Of a stretch of 64,000 nucleotides of DNA, positions 44,035 to 52,561 are shown one piece after another. The translations under genes were made by a program, and so were the position numbers. A model generated the notes under the pieces. It was given only the letters and a program-made list of their open reading frames with translations. It had not been told where the DNA came from and ran no database searches. Origin of the DNA: DATJGR01 sp963735085. GTDB taxonomy: Bacteria > Pseudomonadota > Gammaproteobacteria > Pseudomonadales > Azotimanducaceae. Every line of letters begins with the position of its first letter. The stretch's first letter is position 1. The stretch lies in contig CAVTJP010000006.1 in assembly GCA_963735085.1 (NCBI GenBank), positions 186,001 to 250,000 on the forward strand, given 5' to 3'.

Positions 44035-46986
44035 ATGTTGTCCAGACTGTTCAAGAATCGAGCGCGATTCGACGATCCGGATCCGGAGGTCCGGCGCGCG
44101 TCGGTGCTCGCAATCTCCGACGAGGAAGCCCGTAATTTTCAGGATGACTTCGTGGAGCTTGCTCGCTCCGACGCCGATCCCGGCGTGCGGCGGGCGGCAT
44201 TGGCGAAACTGCTCGACGGCGTTCGTCTCGAATCGTTCCTGACCGACGCTGATCCCGGCATTGTGCGGGCCGCCGCCGAAGCCATCGCACGCGACGTCGA
44301 TTCCACGGTTCTGCTGCAGCACCCCGAGGTACGCTGCGCGGCAATTCGCATCGCGCGTGACCCGGACAGCGTGTCGCGATTGATCGGCGACGTCGCCTAC
44401 GATCACGAACTCATCCGCCTGGCCGTCGAGAGCCGCAACCCGAAGGTACGCCTCGCGGTCGCCGACAAGCTGATGAAGGAAGCATCGCTCGTCGAACTCG
44501 AGCATGTGTCGCGCGACAAAGACAAGAATGTCAATCGCCTGGCGCGCAGCCGGCTCGAGGAAATCAAGCACGCGCGTGCAGATCTGGACAAATCTGCCCA
44601 GCGCGCCGAGGACCTCGTCCGAACCGTCGAAACCCAGCTCAAGGCGGAAACCGATCCGCTATTCGCCGCCCGTCTTGGCGCTGTAAAACACGACTGGCAG
44701 GCCAATTTCGAGCGCCATCGCGCCGCGATGCAGCTGCTGGCGGCGCATGGCGTGGCCGCGGATGATCTAACGAGCCTGTCGCGCCGCTTCGAGTCCGGCG
44801 TCACCCGGATGGATACAATCGCCGCAACACTGCGACCGCAGGTACCCTTACCGACTGCTGCCCCGCCGGTTTCGGGCGACCCAGCTTCAAACGAGCATGT
44901 TTCGACGCGCCTGCCCGACGATGCGGACACCCCCTTTACCGAAGCGCTGGATGGCCTCGACGCGCTGCTGGCCTCGGTTCGCGCCGGCGAACTAGATGCG
45001 TTCACACAAAGCGATTCGATACACGCAGATAGCCGCGCGCTGCAAGACCGTTGGCTGGCCGCAGCCGATCATCGGCCACCCCCCGAACGGCTGGTCGAGC
45101 GCTTCCATGCGGTCACCCACAGTCTGTCGCTGATGCATGAGGCGGCCGCGCATCTCATTGCGCATGCCGATGAATTGGCACAAGCCGAAGCGGCTGAGCC
45201 GGCCGCGCCCGCGGCCGAATCGCCGGAGGAATATGACGCACTGTGGACGGCGCAACGTCGCGCGCGGCAGACCGGCGAGCGACTGGCACGCACACTCGAA
45301 CGCATCGGTTGGCCGACGGAGCTGCCGCAGCCAGCGCGACTCGTCGCTGCGGACCAGTTGCAAGCACGCCTGGCCGAGTTCGATGCGGTATGCCACGACT
45401 TGCACGAACAGTTGCTGCAGCGCCTAAACGATATCGTCGGCAAGCTCGAAGCACACATCGATGCGGGCAATCTGGCGAGCGCAACCGGCCTGGAAGGTGA
45501 AGGCAGACGCGTGCTGCACAGCCTCCCCGCAGCCACCGCGAAGCGCGTTCAGGGCGACTTCGTTGCGCTGTCGGTACGGGTGCAGGAACTGAAAGATTGG
45601 CGCACGTTCGCGACGCATCCGAAGCGCGAGCAGTTCCTCACCGAGATGGAAAAGCTCGCAGCCCAACCGCTCGAGCCGCCGCTGCAAGCCGAACGCATCC
45701 GCGAGCTTCGGCAGGCGTGGAAAGAGCTTGGCGCGATTACCAACCATAGCGATCGGCGTCTATTCGACCGTTTCAATCACGCCGCCGAAGTTGCGTTCAA
45801 ACCGTGCCGCGAGTATTTCGATGCACAGGCCGCGGCGCGAAAATTCAATCTCGAGCAGCGCCGCACGATCTGCGCCGACCTCGAAGCGTATCTGGATGGT
45901 ATGAATTGGGAGCACGCGGACTGGCGCGCTGCCGAACGCATCCTGTATGCGGCGCGCGAGGAATGGCGCAAATATCATCCCGTCGACCGCTCGCCCGGCC
46001 GCAAGCTCGACACGCGATTCGACGCACTCACCGCACGCCTGCACGCAAAGCTGTCGACCGAATGGGACCGCAACGTCGCCGCCAAACAGGCCATCGTCGA
46101 TGACGCCGCAGCCGTGTTGGCGGCCGGCGGCGAGCCGCGCCAGGCAATCGACAAGGTCAAGGCATTGCAACAGCGCTGGCGCAGCATCGGCATCGTGCCG
46201 CGGCGCGTCGACCAACGCCTCTGGAAAGCATTCCGGTCGGCCTGCGACGCGGTATTCGAACAGCGCGACACCGCCCGCGCAGAACAGCGGCACGCGGTGG
46301 AATCGCAGCTCGCGCAGGCAGAGCAACTGTGCACCGATTTCCAGCGTGCCGTCGAAGGGGCGTCGAGCGATACCGCGCAGCCCAGTTTGCTCGCGGAATT
46401 CAACGCACGATTCGCCGCACTCGGTGATCTGCCGCGAGATACCGCGCGTCGCGTCGAGCAGCGCTTCCGCGACATCGAACGCGGTTATCGGCTGCTGATG
46501 CGGCAGGGGCAGCACGATGCGGTGATGCGCAACGTCGATCGGCTATACGACGTCGACGCCGCACTGGCGGAACTCGAACATGCCTTCATCGAAGGCACAT
46601 CATCTCACGCCGAGATGACGCAGCGTCTCGAAGCGGTCGATGGCCTGAACCTCGATCGCCCTGGGCCGTTCGCCGAGCGCGTGCAGGCGCTCTTGCGTGG
46701 CGAGGCGCAGGCGTTGCGAACGGCCGCGTCCACGATCGCAGCCGGTCGCCACAAGCTCGCAATCGAGATGGAAGTCGCCGCGGGGCTCGAAACGCCGGCC
46801 GCCTATCAACAGGATCGGCTCGCGTTTCAGGTCGAGCGGTTGAACCACGGCATGAAACATCGACGCGTGATGGAAGAAGCGCCATTGCAGATTGCGGAAC
46901 GCTGGTGCAAGACCGGACCAGTGCTGAATGACGAGGCCGACGTTCGCGAGCGTTTCTTCAGAGCCTGCCGCGCCGCGCTCGAATAG
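44035..46986 (+). CDS. Large DUF349 repeat protein
   Basis: This 983-residue acidic and helical protein starts with HEAT-like repeats (DPDPEVRRASVLAISD, DADPGVRRAALAKLLD) in the first 130 residues. The middle and C-terminal parts hold several DUF349 modules, seen as repeated WKEL, WRKYHPVDR and WRSIGIVPRR segments with flanking coiled coils. No signal peptide or membrane span is seen. Proteins of this type are widespread in gammaproteobacteria, and I know of no firm function. It ends 45 bp from the convergent crotonase gene; no T-run terminator is visible between them. Confidence 0.88.
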   Translation: MLSRLFKNRARFDDPDPEVRRASVLAISDEEARNFQDDFVELARSDADPGVRRAALAKLLDGVRLESFLTDADPGIVRAAAEAIARDVDSTVLLQHPEVRCAAIRIARDPDSVSRLIGDVAYDHELIRLAVESRNPKVRLAVADKLMKEASLVELEHVSRDKDKNVNRLARSRLEEIKHARADLDKSAQRAEDLVRTVETQLKAETDPLFAARLGAVKHDWQANFERHRAAMQLLAAHGVAADDLTSLSRRFESGVTRMDTIAATLRPQVPLPTAAPPVSGDPASNEHVSTRLPDDADTPFTEALDGLDALLASVRAGELDAFTQSDSIHADSRALQDRWLAAADHRPPPERLVERFHAVTHSLSLMHEAAAHLIAHADELAQAEAAEPAAPAAESPEEYDALWTAQRRARQTGERLARTLERIGWPTELPQPARLVAADQLQARLAEFDAVCHDLHEQLLQRLNDIVGKLEAHIDAGNLASATGLEGEGRRVLHSLPAATAKRVQGDFVALSVRVQELKDWRTFATHPKREQFLTEMEKLAAQPLEPPLQAERIRELRQAWKELGAITNHSDRRLFDRFNHAAEVAFKPCREYFDAQAAARKFNLEQRRTICADLEAYLDGMNWEHADWRAAERILYAAREEWRKYHPVDRSPGRKLDTRFDALTARLHAKLSTEWDRNVAAKQAIVDDAAAVLAAGGEPRQAIDKVKALQQRWRSIGIVPRRVDQRLWKAFRSACDAVFEQRDTARAEQRHAVESQLAQAEQLCTDFQRAVEGASSDTAQPSLLAEFNARFAALGDLPRDTARRVEQRFRDIERGYRLLMRQGQHDAVMRNVDRLYDVDAALAELEHAFIEGTSSHAEMTQRLEAVDGLNLDRPGPFAERVQALLRGEAQALRTAASTIAAGRHKLAIEMEVAAGLETPAAYQQDRLAFQVERLNHGMKHRRVMEEAPLQIAERWCKTGPVLNDEADVRERFFRACRAALE

Positions 46987-47031
46987 CGCTTCCGCATGAG
47001 CCGGCGGGGCGGCGCCGCGCTATGGCTTCTT

Positions 47032-47895
47032 CTATCGCTTTTTGGGCTGCTCCCCGTAGTCCTGCCACGGCGCGTCTCGCTCGCGAATCACCTCGCGAAA
47101 GCCTTTCTCGTCAAACGATTCGGCCCAGCGATAGGCTTCTTCGGTGTGGCGCGTGATGCCGTCGAAAAACGTGCCGATCAACTGCGTGGTGCGTAGGCCC
47201 ATATTCTCGAAGGCTTGATTGATCAGCAGTTTGTTCAACGCCAACTGGTTCGCGGGAATATGTCTGAAGCGCCTGGCTTCCGCCTCAATGACGTCCGCAA
47301 GCGCCGCGGGTTCGACGACGTGCGAAACAAGCCCGATCCGGTGCGCGGTTGCCGCGTCGATTGCGCGGCCGGTCAGCAGGAACTGTTTGGCGTGTTCGAG
47401 GCCGAGCCGGTACACCCACAGCATCGTCGTCGGTGTACCGTAAATTCGACTCGGCGCGTAGCCGATATGCGCATCGCTGGCCATGAACAACAGATCGCAG
47501 CACAGCACGAGATCGGTGGCGCCGCCAATCGCCCACCCCTTGATCTCGCCGAGCACCGGCTTCGGGCATTCCCAGATGCGCATGAAACGGCGCACGTTGT
47601 TGTTCATGAACTGATAATCGCGAACCGGATCCCACGCGCCGGCGCGCGCGTCGATGTGTGGCGCGCCGTACGGCGTATCCCACCTTTGACGATCCGTCAG
47701 ATCGTAGCCCGCGGTGAACGTATCGCCCGCGCCGCGCAACACGATTGCCGCGACGTCCGGCGAGCGAGACGCCCCGTCGATGCAATCGGCAACGCCGGCC
47801 ACCACCGATTCCGTCAACGTGTTTTTCTTCGCCGGCCGGTTGATCGCGACGATGGCGATGCCGTCGCGCTCCTCGTAAAGCACATCATCATTCAT
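47032..47895 (-). CDS. Crotonase-fold protein coupled to a PhoQ-like kinase
   Basis: This 287-residue protein has the crotonase fold: AINRPAKKNTLTES, GAGDTFTAGYDLTDRQ and IKGWAIGGATDLVLCCDLL. An aspartate stands where the first hydratase glutamate usually is, and the second glutamate position reads IGYAPSRI, so classic hydratase chemistry is doubtful. Its ATG overlaps the histidine kinase stop as ATGA. It is thus the last gene of the PepSY-PhoP-PhoQ-like operon by position. Whether it works in the signalling circuit or is only co-transcribed cannot be told from sequence. Confidence 0.9.
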   Translation of the reverse strand: MNDDVLYEERDGIAIVAINRPAKKNTLTESVVAGVADCIDGASRSPDVAAIVLRGAGDTFTAGYDLTDRQRWDTPYGAPHIDARAGAWDPVRDYQFMNNNVRRFMRIWECPKPVLGEIKGWAIGGATDLVLCCDLLFMASDAHIGYAPSRIYGTPTTMLWVYRLGLEHAKQFLLTGRAIDAATAHRIGLVSHVVEPAALADVIEAEARRFRHIPANQLALNKLLINQAFENMGLRTTQLIGTFFDGITRHTEEAYRWAESFDEKGFREVIRERDAPWQDYGEQPKKR

Positions 47896-49280
47896 GTCGA
47901 CGCCCTGCCGTTGTCAACGTCCAGCTTGCCCGATGCCGTCGCGCGAGGTAGATCGAGCACGATTCTAGCGCCGCCCCACGGCGATACATCGATCGCCAGC
48001 GCACCACGATAAGTGGAAGCCAGTTCGGCAGCAACGGCCAGTCCGATGCCATGTCCCGCCTGCACGGTATCGCCGCGGGCGCCGCGCGCCAGTACCTCGA
48101 CACGTTGCGCTTCGGCAACGCCGGGGCCGTCATCGTCGATCAGCAGCCGTACCAGTTCACCCGCTTCGGTGCTGATCGCGATTTTCGAGCGACAGTACTT
48201 GAACGCGTTCTCGAGCAGGTTGCCCAACATTTCCATCACGTCGCGCTCGTCGCAGCGTACCAGGCACTCCGGTGAAACGTGGCGCTCGACGACGATCGCC
48301 TTGGCGTCGTACGCGGTACGCAACGCCTTGACCAGGCGATCGACGATCGGCGCCAGCGCGGTGCGACCGGCAAATACGACCGCGCGGGCTGCGACTGCGC
48401 GCGACAACTGGTGCGATACCGTCGACTCCATCCGGTCGAGCTGCTCGCGCAGCAGGCGTGCATCGTCGACATGCGTCGAGGCCAGCGCGTTGCGCAGCAC
48501 CGCAAGCGGTGTCTTCAAACTGTGCGCGAGATCGTCCATCGCATTGCGATAACGCTCCCTGCCGCCGATCTCGTGATCGATGAACGCATCGATATTGCGC
48601 GCGAGGCTGGCGAGTTCGGGCGGATAGTCGCCTCCCATCCGTTCACGACGGCCGGCTTCGACCGCTTCGACCCGCGCCGCCATCCGCGCGACGGGCCGCA
48701 ACCCCCACGCGACCGCGAAGGCCTGTGCGATCATCAGTGCCGCCACAACCGCGGCCAGCCCGAACAGCAACGTGCGACGAAAGCCGGCGACCGCCACTTC
48801 GAACGGAGCACGATCGGCGATGATGCGGAACGTAAAGATCTGATCGCTTTCGGTCTCCCAGATGACGCGATAGAACATTTCGAACTGATGGGGCGTTTCG
48901 CGAAACACGAAACTGCCCGGACGCAGTTGGAGTTCCGCCGGCAGTTGCAGCAGCGCCGAACTGCCGCCGAACTGCAGCGAGGGCGATTGCCAGATCGACG
49001 CGCCCGACGCATCCGTCACCGTTGCGTACAGGCCCGATTGCGGTTGCCTCAACCTCGGCTCGAGCGGCCCGGCCGGAAACCGCAACGTCTTGCCATCTTC
49101 TTCGGCCGCGCCGAGCAGCGCGTACGTCAGCAGCTTCAATTGATCTTGCGCGCCGGAGACGACGCTCGCCGTGAACGATCTGTCGATTACCCAGCCGGTC
49201 AAACCAAGACCCACGCCGAGCACCAGCATGCTCGTCAGTAGCAGCCGCGCTCGCAATCCCACTTGCGCCGGCTGCGACAA
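47892..49280 (-). CDS. phoQ: PhoQ-like sensor histidine kinase
   Basis: This 462-residue inner-membrane kinase has a first membrane span near residues 12-30, a periplasmic sensor of about 130 residues, and a second span at about 175-195. HAMP, dimerisation and catalytic domains follow. The phospho-acceptor motif is LAHSLKTPLAVLRNAL near residue 270. GNLLENAFKYC (N box), DDDGPG (G1) and GHGIGLAV (G2) complete the ATP site. It resembles the PhoQ of xanthomonads. It begins 3 bp after the response regulator stop and overlaps the crotonase gene, so the three are one transcript. Confidence 0.94.
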   Translation of the reverse strand: MSQPAQVGLRARLLLTSMLVLGVGLGLTGWVIDRSFTASVVSGAQDQLKLLTYALLGAAEEDGKTLRFPAGPLEPRLRQPQSGLYATVTDASGASIWQSPSLQFGGSSALLQLPAELQLRPGSFVFRETPHQFEMFYRVIWETESDQIFTFRIIADRAPFEVAVAGFRRTLLFGLAAVVAALMIAQAFAVAWGLRPVARMAARVEAVEAGRRERMGGDYPPELASLARNIDAFIDHEIGGRERYRNAMDDLAHSLKTPLAVLRNALASTHVDDARLLREQLDRMESTVSHQLSRAVAARAVVFAGRTALAPIVDRLVKALRTAYDAKAIVVERHVSPECLVRCDERDVMEMLGNLLENAFKYCRSKIAISTEAGELVRLLIDDDGPGVAEAQRVEVLARGARGDTVQAGHGIGLAVAAELASTYRGALAIDVSPWGGARIVLDLPRATASGKLDVDNGRAST

Positions 49281-49283
49281 GGC

Positions 49284-49964
49284 CTAGTCCTGCTCTTCGC
49301 CGGCAAACCGGTAGCCCTGGCCCCGCACGGTGCGGATCGGATTGCGCTCTCCATTGGGGTCGAGTTTACGCCGCAGCCGACCAACGAATACCTCGATCAC
49401 ATTGCTGTCGCGATCGAAATCCTGTTCGTACAGGTGGTCCGTAAGTTCGGTTTTCGATACCACGCGCGTTGCATTGAGCACGAGATATTCGAGCACCCGA
49501 TATTCGAAAGCGGTCAGTTCGATCGGCACATCGTCGATCCGTACCTCTTTACGCGCAGTGTCGAGTGCGAACGATCCGACGCTGATGACGGGCGAGGCGT
49601 GACCTGCCGCGCGCCGCATCAATGCATTGAGTCGCGCGTGCAATTCTTCCATATGGAAAGGTTTGGTCAGGTAGTCGTCGGCGCCCGCCTCCAGACCGGC
49701 GACCTTGTCCTGCCAATGCGATCGCGCGGTCAGAATCAGGATCGGCAGGCTGCGACCCGAGTCGCGCAGCGCTTTGATCACGGCGGTGCCATCGCGTTTT
49801 GGCAGCCCGAGATCGACGACAGCCGCGTCGTAATCGTATTCACGGCCGAAATAGACGCCTTCGTCACCATCTGCAGCAGAATCAACGACATTGCCTGCAG
49901 CCTTGAGATTCTCGACGAGCTGTCCGCGTAACCCCGCGTCGTCTTCGATCACCAGCACACGCAT
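49284..49964 (-). CDS. phoP: PhoP-like OmpR-family response regulator
   Basis: This 226-residue regulator has an N-terminal receiver with the phosphoacceptor in AAVVDLGLPKRDG, the Thr/Ser in ILILTARSH and the Lys in LTKPFHMEEL. The winged-helix output ends IRTVRGQGYRF, typical of OmpR/PhoB proteins. The ATG at 49964 has GAGG upstream; a longer frame to 49985 would add seven residues. It is cotranscribed with the PhoQ-like kinase, and a PepSY-domain gene lies 33 bp upstream. Targets are not evident; no clear direct-repeat PhoP box was found here. Confidence 0.95.
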   Translation of the reverse strand: MRVLVIEDDAGLRGQLVENLKAAGNVVDSAADGDEGVYFGREYDYDAAVVDLGLPKRDGTAVIKALRDSGRSLPILILTARSHWQDKVAGLEAGADDYLTKPFHMEELHARLNALMRRAAGHASPVISVGSFALDTARKEVRIDDVPIELTAFEYRVLEYLVLNATRVVSKTELTDHLYEQDFDRDSNVIEVFVGRLRRKLDPNGERNPIRTVRGQGYRFAGEEQD

Positions 49965-49997
49965 CGCAACCTCTGCTCTATACAATGCGCCATCGCA

Positions 49998-50297
49998 TCA
50001 GTCACTCACGCGACCACGTGAATCCACTTGTACGGTTTTTACGCGGCCGCCGCTCAACAAAACCCTCACCCGATACACCCGGTCTCCGTTGCTGCCCTCG
50101 GACTTCACCGACACAACACGGCCACCGTAGGTGCGGCTGACGATAGCGGCGGCCTGCTGTGCCGATACGCCACCGCTGTCGGAGTGCTCACTGCCGCCAC
50201 CGTGTCCCCGGTCGGCCAAAGCAGACATCGACGTCAGCGAAGCACAGAGCAGCGCAATAAAGATTGCGCGACGGGATTTAATTGGCACGAGGGTCAT
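49998..50297 (-). CDS. Small periplasmic PepSY-domain protein
   Basis: This 99-residue protein starts with a signal peptide (RRAIFIALLCASLTSMSALA, cleaved near residue 28). A His/Gly-rich spacer follows, then one PepSY domain: VSAQQAAAIVSRTYGG and VYRVRVLLSGGRVKTVQVD. PepSY proteins are thought to modulate periplasmic activities, and some lie upstream of phoPQ-type genes in xanthomonads. It begins the operon before the response regulator. A longer frame reaches 50840 but covers the next gene and lacks homology, so the ATG at 50297 is used. Confidence 0.87.
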   Translation of the reverse strand: MTLVPIKSRRAIFIALLCASLTSMSALADRGHGGGSEHSDSGGVSAQQAAAIVSRTYGGRVVSVKSEGSNGDRVYRVRVLLSGGRVKTVQVDSRGRVSD

Positions 50298-50346
50298 CGG
50301 CAAATTGTAGCCATATCCGGCAACGGCTTCGGGCCTGCGTTGTGTT

Positions 50347-50859
50347 TCAGAATGCCGGCGTGACGTCCACCCGAACCCGCACGGTGTTGGCTGGTCGATT
50401 CTGAGTAACCGTCGAGTAAACCTTTCCAAGGTACTGATAACGCACATTATATCCGCTGATGCGCTGCTCGTCGTGGATGTCTTGTACCTGCGTGCAGACC
50501 TGCTGCGTGCCATAGGTGACATAGCGCGGAGACGCATTGCGGCGCGCGACATCGTAACCGACGGCACCACCGAACACCGCGCCGATCGCGGCGCCCGCCT
50601 GTTGATTATTGTGGCCGTGGGCCACTGCCGAACCGAGCGCGCCGCCGGCGATCGCCGCGAGCAACGGGATGGCAGGCGAAACCCCGCCACCGCGACCGGT
50701 TTGCACACGCTGCTCGCTGCACTGCTCGCGAGGCACCGCATAGCTGACGGTTTCGACGATCGGTTGCACGCTGATGACGCGCGCCTGATCGTAGCTGACC
50801 CCGGCGAAAGCGACCGAAGGCAGCAACGCAGAAGCGACAAACATGCGAAGTGGTTTCAT
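50347..50859 (-). CDS. Glycine-zipper 2TM-domain protein
   Basis: This 170-residue exported protein has a signal peptide (MKPLRMFVASALLPSVAFA). Its centre is a glycine-zipper pair (AAIAGGALGSAVAHG, then AGAAIGAVFGGAVGYDVARR), the 17-kDa-antigen type of surface or outer-membrane domain. The C-terminus is a beta-rich segment (VRYQYLGKVYSTV). GGAGAT lies 6 bp before the ATG. It is near the PepSY-PhoPQ operon on the same strand. Function is unknown; such proteins are often linked to envelope structure. Confidence 0.88.
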   Translation of the reverse strand: MKPLRMFVASALLPSVAFAGVSYDQARVISVQPIVETVSYAVPREQCSEQRVQTGRGGGVSPAIPLLAAIAGGALGSAVAHGHNNQQAGAAIGAVFGGAVGYDVARRNASPRYVTYGTQQVCTQVQDIHDEQRISGYNVRYQYLGKVYSTVTQNRPANTVRVRVDVTPAF

Positions 50860-50949
50860 GACTGATCTCCATAACCTGTTGTCTACGCCGGAAATTCGAA
50901 CCCGGCACTACGATACGATCCGGGCGCTGAACCGAACGTGAACGAAAAA

Positions 50950-51777
50950 TCACCCTTCGGCTGCGCTTCCCGACGCAGCAAGTCGCATGATGAAGCGTTC
51001 GATTCCATGGTCGCGACGAAGTACGACGATTCCATCGGCGCGCCCAGGCAGGTCGCGCGCCATCCAGCGTGTCAGCCGCTCGTAATGGGCGATGAAACGC
51101 GTGAGTTGCGCATCATCCATCCTGCGAGATGCAGGCAGCTGCGCTTCCTGTTCGCCGCGCCAATCGCGGACACAATCGAAATCGGGTATCTGCAGGTAGA
51201 TCAGCGCATCGAAACGCTCGAACAGCTTCTGGTAGCGCGCCAGCGCGGCGTTGACGAAGCCGCGCCAGCGGCCGTCGCCATCCTCGTCGCGTTCCAGTTC
51301 GTTGATCGGATCAGCGAGCTGCGCGTCTGATTGCGGGCGCGCGCCGAGACACCAGCCCTCGATGATCACCACGTCCACCGGCCCCGCGGTCCGCCAATCC
51401 GTCGGGGCCACCCGGTCATCGGTACCTTTGTCGAACGTCGGCAGCCGTGTCGGCCGCCGCGTCACGTCGTCGAGTATACGCAGGCACAGTTCGATATCGT
51501 GGGTGCCGGGCACGCCGCGGGTGCGCAACAGCGGATGCACGGTTTGCGACAATTCGACGCGCTGAGCATGCCGCAGATAGAAGTCGTCCAACGAACACGC
51601 TACGGCGCAAATGCCGACATCTTCGAGTTGTTCGACAAGAATGTCCGCGAGCGTCGTTTTGCCGCTGCCCTGCGCACCGGAAATTGCGATGTATTGCAGG
51701 CGCTTCTCAGGCGCCGCAATATTCTCTGCAAGAGATTGCGCTACCGGTAGCCAGGACTCTTTCGCGGAATGTGACAT
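50950..51777 (-). CDS. P-loop kinase, D-glycerate 3-kinase-like
   Basis: This 275-residue protein has the Walker A loop ISGAQGSGKTTLADIL near residue 35. LDDFYLRHAQRVEL follows, then VHPLLRTRGVPGTHD and FDKGTDDRV. WCLGARPQSDAQL and the Glu-Trp-Gly region VIIEGWCLG complete the core. This pattern matches the plant-type glycerate kinase/uridine kinase-like group, whose members phosphorylate D-glycerate at carbon 3. Substrate assignment rests on motif resemblance only. The ATG at 51777 is used; the longer frame overlaps the divergent methyltransferase. Confidence 0.82.
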   Translation of the reverse strand: MSHSAKESWLPVAQSLAENIAAPEKRLQYIAISGAQGSGKTTLADILVEQLEDVGICAVACSLDDFYLRHAQRVELSQTVHPLLRTRGVPGTHDIELCLRILDDVTRRPTRLPTFDKGTDDRVAPTDWRTAGPVDVVIIEGWCLGARPQSDAQLADPINELERDEDGDGRWRGFVNAALARYQKLFERFDALIYLQIPDFDCVRDWRGEQEAQLPASRRMDDAQLTRFIAHYERLTRWMARDLPGRADGIVVLRRDHGIERFIMRLAASGSAAEG

Positions 51778-51829
51778 CAACTGAGCACTCGTACTAAGGT
51801 TATCTCGATCCTCAACCGGAGCCAACGTC

Positions 51830-52492
51830 ATGTCCACGCGTACATTGGAAATCACCCCGACGTTGTACGAATACCTGCTGACTTTCGGCGTGCGCGAGTC
51901 ACCCAACGCCGCGCTGCTGCGTGCTGAAACGGCGGAATTGCCGATGGCCATGATGCAGATCTCACCGGAACAGGCTGCATTCATGCAGCTGATCGTCAAA
52001 CTGCTCGACGTCCGCCGTGCGCTCGAGGTGGGCACGTTCACCGGCTATTCCGCGCTTGCAGTGGCCGAGGCGATGCCTGCCGACGGTCGCTTGATCGCCT
52101 GCGATGTATCCGAGGAGTGGACCGCGATCGGCAAGCCGCATTGGGTCAACGCAGGCGTCGCCGACAAGATCGATCTGCGCATCGCGCCGGCGGTCAGAAC
52201 GCTCGATGAACTGATTGCAGCTGGACACGGCAACACGTTCGATTTCGCCTTCATCGACGCCGACAAGAGCAACTACGACAACTACTATGAGCGCGCGCTG
52301 CAACTCGTTCGCGCCGGTGGTTTGATCGGCATCGACAACACACTGTGGAACGGCGCGGTCGTCGATCCGTCGCGCCAGGACGAAGACACGAAGGCGATTC
52401 GCGCGCTGAACGAGAAGGTGCACGGCGATTCACGCGTCGACGTCGTGCTGCTGCCGATCGGTGACGGTTTGACGTTGGCGCGCCGTCGTTGA
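51830..52492 (+). CDS. SAM-dependent O-methyltransferase, class I (CCoAOMT-like)
   Basis: This 220-residue protein belongs to the caffeoyl-CoA O-methyltransferase-like group, which usually methylates catechol-type hydroxyls with a metal ion. LEVGTFTGYSALA is motif I near residue 65, and LIACDVSEEW follows. FDFAFIDADKSNYDNYYE and GLIGIDNTLWNGAVVDP hold the metal-binding Asp and Asn residues. Length is typical. It is divergent from the kinase gene across 52 bp. The pitrilysin-like gene follows downstream with its own ribosome site. Confidence 0.92.
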   Translation: MSTRTLEITPTLYEYLLTFGVRESPNAALLRAETAELPMAMMQISPEQAAFMQLIVKLLDVRRALEVGTFTGYSALAVAEAMPADGRLIACDVSEEWTAIGKPHWVNAGVADKIDLRIAPAVRTLDELIAAGHGNTFDFAFIDADKSNYDNYYERALQLVRAGGLIGIDNTLWNGAVVDPSRQDEDTKAIRALNEKVHGDSRVDVVLLPIGDGLTLARRR

Positions 52493-52561
52493 TTGTCTGA
52501 CACCCGCGCGGCGCCGCGATCCATTACAATTCGCGCGCCTGCCGCACAACCGGAGATTCCA

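Noticed and set aside
50887..50906. tRNA T-arm-like sequence (GTTCGAA between paired GC stems on the minus strand)
   Set aside because: No anticodon arm, acceptor stem or CCA end fits around it, and it lies in a short gap before the glycine-zipper gene. It looks like chance or a tiny remnant.
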